Below are positions 24,096 through 28,399 of a stretch of 28,399 bases of DNA, piece after piece (positions within the stretch are counted from its first letter, which is position 1; each line of letters starts with the position of its first letter). Made by a program: the position numbers and the translations under genes. The stretch comes from Thermoproteota archaeon (GTDB lineage Archaea; Thermoproteota; Korarchaeia; Korarchaeales; Korarchaeaceae). Below the pieces are notes generated by a model. It was not told the DNA's origin. It saw only the letters and a program-made list of their open reading frames with translations, and searched no databases. Location of the stretch: NCBI GenBank assembly GCA_027491555.1, contig JAOZGN010000037.1:1-28399 (forward strand). The letters are read 5' to 3'.

Positions 24096-24128
24096 GCTTC
24101 CCCCGAGGTGAACCCAGACCCGGGAATC

Positions 24129-24136
24129 GTATAAAC
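24129..24136 (-). promoter_or_regulatory. TATA box of the adenine deaminase gene
   Basis: GTTTATAC on the minus strand, 34-41 bases before the ATG at 24095. The predicted leader of about 12-15 bases carries the GGGGGAA ribosome binding site. Confidence 0.5.
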
Positions 24137-24193
24137 CCGCGGTGGAAAAAGAGAACTCGGGGCCCCAGGGCACGTTCGAGGCCCCGCGCCGAG

Positions 24194-24199
24194 AAAAAA
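24194..24199 (-). terminator. T-run terminator after the Pro/Arg-rich membrane protein gene
   Basis: Six T residues on the minus strand, 12 bases past the stop codon, with a second run of five at 24146-24150. Archaeal transcription often ends at such runs without a hairpin. Confidence 0.45.
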
Positions 24200-24210
24200 G
24201 GCTCTAAGGC

Positions 24211-24579
24211 TCAGTCTCCCTTCAGCTGCTCTAGAACCCTCTTCACGATTTCCTCCTTGTCCTCCTCCGTGAGCTCTCCTCCAGAGGCGGCGACCGCGTC
24301 TTCAACGGCCTTTCTAACCTCTTCCTCCGTGAGATCCTCCTTCCCTTTCAGGGCGCTGACAATCTTGTCGCGGTAGGCGAAGAGCAGGGCTGCGCCCGCC
24401 CCGAGGGCAGCGGCGCCGCCGTACCTGGCTACGTCACCCAGGTCGAGACCCTCGTCCTCGGCCGGGCGTCTGGGGAGCCCCCTTCTCGGCGGGGGCGGGG
24501 GAGGTGGCGGCGGAAGCGGGGCCCTCCTCCTGGGACGAAGGGGTTTCCTTCTCCTCCTAGGAACCCACACCCAGGGCAT
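24211..24579 (-). CDS. Proline/arginine-rich single-helix membrane protein
   Basis: About 122 residues from the ATG at 24579, chosen because GGTGGG lies just upstream; the frame is open 12 codons further. The N-terminus is extremely basic and proline-rich, with runs such as RRRRKPLRPRRR and nine consecutive prolines. One hydrophobic helix follows (GGAAALGAGAALLFAYRDKI), then two acidic helices (EDLTEEEVRKAVEDAV; LTEEDKEEIVKRVLEQL). No family recognised. The polar halves carry opposite charge, so one side may touch nucleic acid or acidic lipid. It lies upstream of adenine deaminase, with terminators between them. Confidence 0.65.
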   Translation of the reverse strand: MPWVWVPRRRRKPLRPRRRAPLPPPPPPPPPRRGLPRRPAEDEGLDLGDVARYGGAAALGAGAALLFAYRDKIVSALKGKEDLTEEEVRKAVEDAVAASGGELTEEDKEEIVKRVLEQLKGD

Positions 24580-24668
24580 GCAACCCACCGGGTTTCCAAG
24601 GGCCTCCAGAAACAAAATCGATCGGAACGAATCCTATAGACGAATGATCCGCGCCCGGCCCCCAGGCC

Positions 24669-25277
24669 TCAGGGAACTAGGTCCCCCAGGAGTTTGCTCT
24701 CGACCTTCATCAGGGTCTCGGAGAGGTAGGCCTTGGAGATCCCGAGCTTCTTCGCCAGCTCTGAGAGCGTGATCCGGCGGGGGTAGTTGTAGTAGCCCTC
24801 CTCCACCGCTCGCATGAGGATCAGCTTCTGCCTCGGGGTGAGGTGGTCCCTGGCGCGGGACCTCCTCAAGGCCGCCTTCAGGCCCCTGGCCCTGAGCTCT
24901 GACACGAGCCTGGCCAGGTCCTCCTCCTCGTCTGGGGTGGCCTTCCACTCCGCGACGCCGCACTTCACCCGGAAGGGAACCGTCGGGTGAGACGTCCTGA
25001 TGAACGCGCCCGCCAGGGGGCAGTCGTGCGACACCTTCAGTATGGCCGAGGAGTCCGACTTCACGAGGACCTTGACATCGTGGACGGCCTCGTGATCCCT
25101 GATCTCCGAGAGCTCCTCGTCGGTCACGTTCACCACGTACACCACGGACCTGCTCCGGCCCCTCCCTCCCTCGACTGTCGTGATGCTCGAGAGGACCCTC
25201 ACCCTGGCGCCCGGGCAGAGCTCCCCAAGGTCCCTCACCCAGCACCCTCGCGGGAGCGTGACGTTGTAGATCAGCAT
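24669..25277 (-). CDS. HTH_10 (bacterio-opsin activator type) transcription regulator
   Basis: 202 residues. The C-terminal helix-turn-helix (about 145-198) has LTPRQKLILMRAVEEGYY followed by ITLSELAKKLGISKAYLSET, the HTH_10 pattern. The N-terminal sensor-like part has four cysteines (C12, C21, C86, C106), including HDCPL, which could sense redox, metal or NO, though this is inference. It is divergent from the oxidase-like operon across about 117 bases, so it is likely to regulate that operon. A TTATAA box at 25311-25316 lies about 35 bases upstream of its ATG. Confidence 0.85.
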   Translation of the reverse strand: MLIYNVTLPRGCWVRDLGELCPGARVRVLSSITTVEGGRGRSRSVVYVVNVTDEELSEIRDHEAVHDVKVLVKSDSSAILKVSHDCPLAGAFIRTSHPTVPFRVKCGVAEWKATPDEEEDLARLVSELRARGLKAALRRSRARDHLTPRQKLILMRAVEEGYYNYPRRITLSELAKKLGISKAYLSETLMKVESKLLGDLVP

Positions 25278-25310
25278 TGGAGGGCCCGTTAACCGTAGAG
25301 TTCACAGAAG

Positions 25311-25316
25311 TTATAA
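25311..25316 (-). promoter_or_regulatory. TATA box of the HTH_10 regulator gene
   Basis: TTATAA, symmetric, 34-39 bases before the ATG at 25277. It sits about 50 bases from the oppositely directed TATA box of the oxidase-like operon. Confidence 0.4.
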
Positions 25317-25360
25317 CCTTGATCCGATACACGATTTTTACCTGACATGTTCGGTTCTCC

Positions 25361-25370
25361 TTTATTTTAT
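25361..25370 (+). promoter_or_regulatory. TATA box of the oxidase-like operon
   Basis: TTTATTTTAT lies 25-34 bases before the GTG at 25395, predicting a leaderless first gene. Confidence 0.5.
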
Positions 25371-25394
25371 TCCACATTGCACCGTTATCGATAG

Positions 25395-25532
25395 GTGCCG
25401 ACGTTGACATCGCTCGGTGTTGTTGAGGCTATCGATCTCTACTACCTTGTCTACTCCGCCGGGGTCCTCCTCTTCATGACGTGGTTCGCGAAGAAGCTGA
25501 CGAAGCCTCGGGAGGGAGGAAAGAGTGGTTGA
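25395..25532 (+). CDS. 45-residue single-helix protein, probable small subunit of the heme-copper enzyme
   Basis: A short frame from GTG at 25395 (or TTG at 25404) to TGA at 25530-25532. It has one membrane helix, IDLYYLVYSAGVLLFMTWF, ending in a basic tail KKLTKPREGGKSG, so the C-terminus faces the cytoplasm. Tiny one-helix subunits such as subunit IIa of ba3-type oxidases have this size and position. Its stop overlaps the GTG of subunit II by 8 bases, and the GGAGGGAGGA within it is the ribosome binding site of subunit II. The TATA box at 25361-25370 fits a leaderless start at 25395. Confidence 0.65.
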   Translation: MPTLTSLGVVEAIDLYYLVYSAGVLLFMTWFAKKLTKPREGGKSG

Positions 25533-25989
25533 GATCGAGCGCGAGGAGAAGGTCTGGCTCGGCATCATTGCCTTGGTCGCCATAGTGTTCAACGTGGTCA
25601 CGGTCTCTCCGCTGGTGCCGTGGCAGCGCTGGGAGATGTGGGAGAAGCCTGAGCCGGCTCAGGTCGTCAGGATCGAGATGAGAGACCACGAGTTCTTCCT
25701 GGTCACGGAGGGAGGGCTGGTCCCGCTGGAGGAGGCGAAGCCCATAGTTCTCAGGGCCGGGGAGCCGATCAAGTTCGTCGTCACATCGGTGGACCTGACC
25801 TACGGGTTCGGCGTCTTCGAACCGGAGGGCAGGATGCTGTTCCAGCTGCAGGTCATCCCGACCTACGAGAACGAGATACTCTGGGTCTTCGACTCGCCTG
25901 GGACCTACACGGTGAGGTCGACCGAGTACTCAGGCCCTGAGCACCCCCACATGTTCGTGGAGGGCGCGATTCAGGTGGTGGGTGGTTGA
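25525..25989 (+). CDS. Heme-copper oxidase subunit II-like protein with lost CuA site
   Basis: 154 residues: a membrane helix (11-30, WLGIIALVAIVFNVVTV) and a cupredoxin domain, the size and layout of ba3-type subunit II. Compared with the CuA pattern (His in DVIHGF, then CxxxCGxxHxxM), the positions read Y93 in DLTYGF, S132 and S136 in RSTEYSG, and the retained H140 and M143 in EHPHM. With one His and both Cys replaced, a dinuclear CuA centre should not form. Similar loss is known in quinol oxidases, so electrons probably come from a quinol rather than cytochrome c. It overlaps the small gene upstream and subunit I downstream by 8 bases each. Confidence 0.85.
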   Translation: MVEIEREEKVWLGIIALVAIVFNVVTVSPLVPWQRWEMWEKPEPAQVVRIEMRDHEFFLVTEGGLVPLEEAKPIVLRAGEPIKFVVTSVDLTYGFGVFEPEGRMLFQLQVIPTYENEILWVFDSPGTYTVRSTEYSGPEHPHMFVEGAIQVVGG

Positions 25990-27595
25990 GATGGCGAGGG
26001 AGAAGCTCACTCTCGGGAGGCTCACCCTGAGGTACGCGATAGTGGCGTCCCTCTTCCTGGCGCTGTCTGGGATTGAGGGCATGATGATGAGGACTAGGCT
26101 CCTGAACATCCCGTTCATCGACGAGCTCCACTACTACGCCGTCATGACGGTCCACCCGCTCGTCGGTACGTACGGCTGGGCCTACATGGCGGTGATGGGC
26201 GCTTTCTTCTACCTCGTACCCACCATGCTGAAGAGACCCCTCTTCAGCCTCCGTCTGGCCGCAGCGAACATGTGGCTGCACATCGCCGGGGTGCTGACGA
26301 TCTGGCTCTCGGGCTTCCTGTTCTATTACGCCCCGCTGTACACCATCTACTGGCCGCTTCCCGTGTATTTCTCTTCTCCGGGGGCGATTGTGTTCTCGGT
26401 TGGCCTCATCGTGACGGAGATCTCGGTGCTCCTGTTTCTGTTCAACATCTTCGCCACGATCCTCGGTAGGTTCCGACCCGACCTCACAGCCAAGGCCGCC
26501 CTCGTCAGCCTATTCGTGGCCTCCTTCGGACTCGGGGGAATCGCAAGGGCGTTCAGAGGCGCCTACAGGAGGGTAGCCGTGAGCCTTGGCCTTAAGGCGC
26601 CTAGGCCGACGCTCCCCGACGGCGGACAGGAGCAGAAGCTGCCGGTATTCGTCACGGCCGTGTTCAGGGGGTCGATCGACGCTGTGATCAACGCAGTGGT
26701 CTTGGCGGGTGCCGGAGCCCTGATCGCTAGCTTCACCCTCTACAGGGCGTTCGCCGGGGAACTCGACCCGCTTGTGATCGACCCGCTGGTCTACAAGAAC
26801 ATCTACTGGTGGGGCCTCGACATGATAGCGGACGGCGACGTCCTCATATGGACCGCCGGGACCCTCTATCTGCTTGCGCCGCTCCTGGCTGGGAGGAAGC
26901 TGTATGGCGAGGAGTTCGTGAGGTACGTCATCCTGGCTGACCTGATAATCTCGATGGGTGTCTGGAGCCACCACTTGCTCTCCGACAGGCCCCAGCCCGC
27001 GATCCTGAGGCTCGTGTCCGGTCAGTTCATCACGTGGGGAGAGGGCTTCACCATGGGCCTGACATTCTTCGCCACGCTGATGACGCTGTGGCTCGCCAGG
27101 CCCATCAAGCTGAGCCTGCCCGTCAAGTTCATGCTGGGGGGAATCGTGGGCTTCCTGCTCGGCGGCATGGCGGGCCTTCTGCAGGCCAACTACGCCCTCA
27201 ACACGGTGGTGCACAACACCCAGTGGGTCCCAGGGTTTCACGTCCACCAGATGCTCCTCACGGGCCTGAGCAACATACTCTTCGCGGCCATCTACGCCCT
27301 CACGCCGATGCTCACCGGGACCGAGCTGAAGAGCGAGACTCTCGGTAACCTGCACTTCTGGCTCTGGACCATAGGTGGGATAGGAATGTCGTTCTCGATG
27401 GGGCTAGCTTGGAGCGACGGCATGCTCAGGAGGACCCTCTACTTCACCGACGCCTACCTGCCCTATATGGCCTCCGCGGCCTTCTTCGGCGCCCTGTTGG
27501 CACTCGGATTCTTAGCCTTTCTACTCAACGTCATCAGAACTTTCGGCCTCAGGACCATAATCGGGCTGTTCATGCCCGCCGAGGTCGAGGGGTGA
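25982..27595 (+). CDS. Heme-copper oxidase superfamily subunit I with altered active site (possible NO reductase)
   Basis: 537 residues with about 13 membrane helices. The low-spin heme ligand H58 (MTVHPLVG), the paired HH of helix VII (H330, H331 in GVWSHHL) and the helix X HxH pair (H420, H422 in VPGFHVHQ) are present. In helix VI, where ba3-type oxidases read WWTGHPIVY, this protein reads WWGLDMIAD: ungapped, the CuB-ligand His is D280 and the cross-linking Tyr is D284. The general B-type resemblance (VVHNTQWVPG, LAGRKL) is clear. Loss of the Tyr and a His-to-acid change fit the NO-reductase branches of the superfamily better than O2 reductases; function is inferred. Gene overlaps subunit II by 8 bases. 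Confidence 0.88.
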   Translation: MVEMAREKLTLGRLTLRYAIVASLFLALSGIEGMMMRTRLLNIPFIDELHYYAVMTVHPLVGTYGWAYMAVMGAFFYLVPTMLKRPLFSLRLAAANMWLHIAGVLTIWLSGFLFYYAPLYTIYWPLPVYFSSPGAIVFSVGLIVTEISVLLFLFNIFATILGRFRPDLTAKAALVSLFVASFGLGGIARAFRGAYRRVAVSLGLKAPRPTLPDGGQEQKLPVFVTAVFRGSIDAVINAVVLAGAGALIASFTLYRAFAGELDPLVIDPLVYKNIYWWGLDMIADGDVLIWTAGTLYLLAPLLAGRKLYGEEFVRYVILADLIISMGVWSHHLLSDRPQPAILRLVSGQFITWGEGFTMGLTFFATLMTLWLARPIKLSLPVKFMLGGIVGFLLGGMAGLLQANYALNTVVHNTQWVPGFHVHQMLLTGLSNILFAAIYALTPMLTGTELKSETLGNLHFWLWTIGGIGMSFSMGLAWSDGMLRRTLYFTDAYLPYMASAAFFGALLALGFLAFLLNVIRTFGLRTIIGLFMPAEVEG

Positions 27596-27610
27596 ATCCC
27601 CCTCTCCCCA

Positions 27611-27615
27611 TTTTT
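27611..27615 (+). terminator. T-run terminator after the oxidase-like operon
   Basis: TTTTT preceded by C-rich sequence, 15 bases after the stop of subunit I. Consistent with archaeal U-run termination. Confidence 0.45.
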
Positions 27616-27649
27616 CTCTGGTTCGGTTGATTAGCCCTCATTGTTGAAT

Positions 27650-27657
27650 GGTTAAAG
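27650..27657 (+). promoter_or_regulatory. TATA box of the terminal ABC ATPase gene
   Basis: GGTTAAAG lies 25-32 bases before the ATG at 27682, predicting a leaderless mRNA separate from the oxidase-like operon. Confidence 0.45.
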
Positions 27658-27681
27658 CTCCAGCCTAGACTAGGTCGATCA

Positions 27682-28399
27682 ATGCCCCCGGCTGTCGTGG
27701 TGAGTGGCCTTCACAAGAGCTATGGCAAGGTGGAGGCCCTCAAGGGATTAGACCTCGTGGTCAACGAGGGCGAGATCTACGGCCTAATCGGGCCCAACGG
27801 CGCCGGAAAGACCACCACTCTGCGAATTCTGGCGACCCTCCTCAGGCCAGACTCCGGCTCCGTCGAGGTCTTTGGCATAAACGTCCTAGAGAGACCCGAG
27901 GAGGCCAGGGCCGTGATGAGCTACCTGCCGGAGGAGGCCGGCGCCTACCGGAACCTCTCGGGCCTGGAGTTCCTGAGATTCATGGCCTCCTTCTACGCCA
28001 GGGACGAGTCCGAGCTGGAGGAGATGGTGGAGGAGGGCGTCCGGATAGCGGCCCTAGGAGACAGGATAAGGGACAGGGTGAAGACCTACAGCAGGGGCAT
28101 GAAGAGGCGGCTCACCCTAGCCAGGGCCCTCATGGTCAGGCCCAAGCTTGCCATACTGGACGAGCCCACCAGCGGGCTGGATGTCATCCACGCTCACCAC
28201 GTCAGGAGGGTAATCAGGGAGTACGTGGATGAGAAGGGACTGACCGTGATACTGTCGAGCCACAACATGCTCGAGGTCGAGAGGCTGTGCGACAGGGTCG
28301 GGCTCCTGCACAGGGGCAGGCTGCTGATAGAGGGCGAGCCCTCTGAGCTGAAGGCCAAGTACAACGCCGGCGACCTCGAGGAGGTCTTCGTGGGGGTGG
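27682..28399 (+). CDS. ABC transporter ATPase (ABC-2/daunorubicin exporter type), 3' end cut by window
   Basis: About 239 residues are present and the gene runs off the right edge. Walker A GPNGAGKTTTLRIL, signature YSRGMKRRLTLARAL (a G-rich SRGMK variant usual in CcmA/DrrA-type exporters), Walker B LAILDEPTSGLD and H-loop SSHNMLEV are complete. This subfamily pairs with ABC-2 permeases for drug, lipid or polysaccharide export; the permease gene should follow outside the window. ATG at 27682 is chosen from the TATA box spacing. Confidence 0.9.
   Translation, partial: MPPAVVVSGLHKSYGKVEALKGLDLVVNEGEIYGLIGPNGAGKTTTLRILATLLRPDSGSVEVFGINVLERPEEARAVMSYLPEEAGAYRNLSGLEFLRFMASFYARDESELEEMVEEGVRIAALGDRIRDRVKTYSRGMKRRLTLARALMVRPKLAILDEPTSGLDVIHAHHVRRVIREYVDEKGLTVILSSHNMLEVERLCDRVGLLHRGRLLIEGEPSELKAKYNAGDLEEVFVGV

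Noticed and set aside
25853..26281. Minus-strand ORF with many His codons at the subunit II/I junction
   Set aside because: Antisense to two well-supported genes and without promoter or ribosome binding site.
26510..27355. Minus-strand ORF of 281 codons under subunit I
   Set aside because: Antisense shadow of the membrane protein; composition rich in His, Gln and Glu as expected for the complement.
1..28399. CRISPR array, transposase, integrase, rRNA or tRNA gene
   Set aside because: No regularly spaced repeats, no recombinase motifs, and no rRNA or complete tRNA pattern were seen on reading both strands.

Overview
The window reads as a piece of a GC-rich, probably thermophilic archaeal chromosome. 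Many genes start with ATG, GTG or TTG about 25-30 bases after an AT-rich TATA-like box, as in archaeal leaderless transcription. Arginine is mostly AGG/AGA. The gene families are archaeal or archaea-rich: HerA-NurA, BtpA, HTH_10 (bacterio-opsin activator type), V4R, DUF835 and DUF429. A TACK-group (Thermoproteota-like) aerobe or facultative respirer is my best guess; I cannot name the lineage from sequence alone.

Layout. At 1-961 (minus) is the 5' part of a Tat-exported family 5 substrate-binding protein. Its 377-base upstream gap holds an inverted repeat, a candidate small structured RNA and hairpins. From 1.34 to 3.26 kb is a low-density stretch that looks like gene decay: a thioredoxin-reductase-like gene lacking its whole NADPH domain, a frameshifted membrane-protein remnant, and a small ORF with no normal start. 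From 3.26 to 9.95 kb are metabolic and orphan genes: PfkB kinase, BtpA-family protein, an unknown protein, a threonine-synthase-like PLP enzyme, a 7-TM protein with a DUF835 tail, an EamA transporter and a SAM methyltransferase. An ACT-V4R regulator-like protein (10.0-10.85 kb) precedes the nurA-herA DNA-end-processing operon, which is divergent from a DUF429 predicted nuclease. Then come an MBL-fold hydrolase, a small membrane coiled-coil protein, a fucose-isomerase-like enzyme, another small membrane protein and a helical orphan.

From 17.96 to 22.23 kb (minus) is an overlapping three-gene operon: MacB/FtsX-type permease, LolD-type ATPase, and a 750-residue secreted coiled-coil protein with a C-terminal membrane anchor. 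Upstream are adenine deaminase and a proline/arginine-rich membrane protein.

The most striking locus is 24.67-27.60 kb. An HTH_10 regulator is divergent from three overlapping genes: a 45-residue one-helix protein, a cupredoxin-like subunit II, and a heme-copper oxidase-type subunit I. In subunit II three of the five protein ligands usually counted at the CuA site are replaced. In subunit I the helix-VI CuB-ligand histidine is replaced by aspartate and the cross-linking tyrosine is absent. It therefore does not look like a standard cytochrome c oxidase; a quinol-fed NO reductase or similar divergent enzyme is the leading inference. The window ends inside an ABC transporter ATPase gene. No rRNA, tRNA, CRISPR array, integrase or transposase was recognised.
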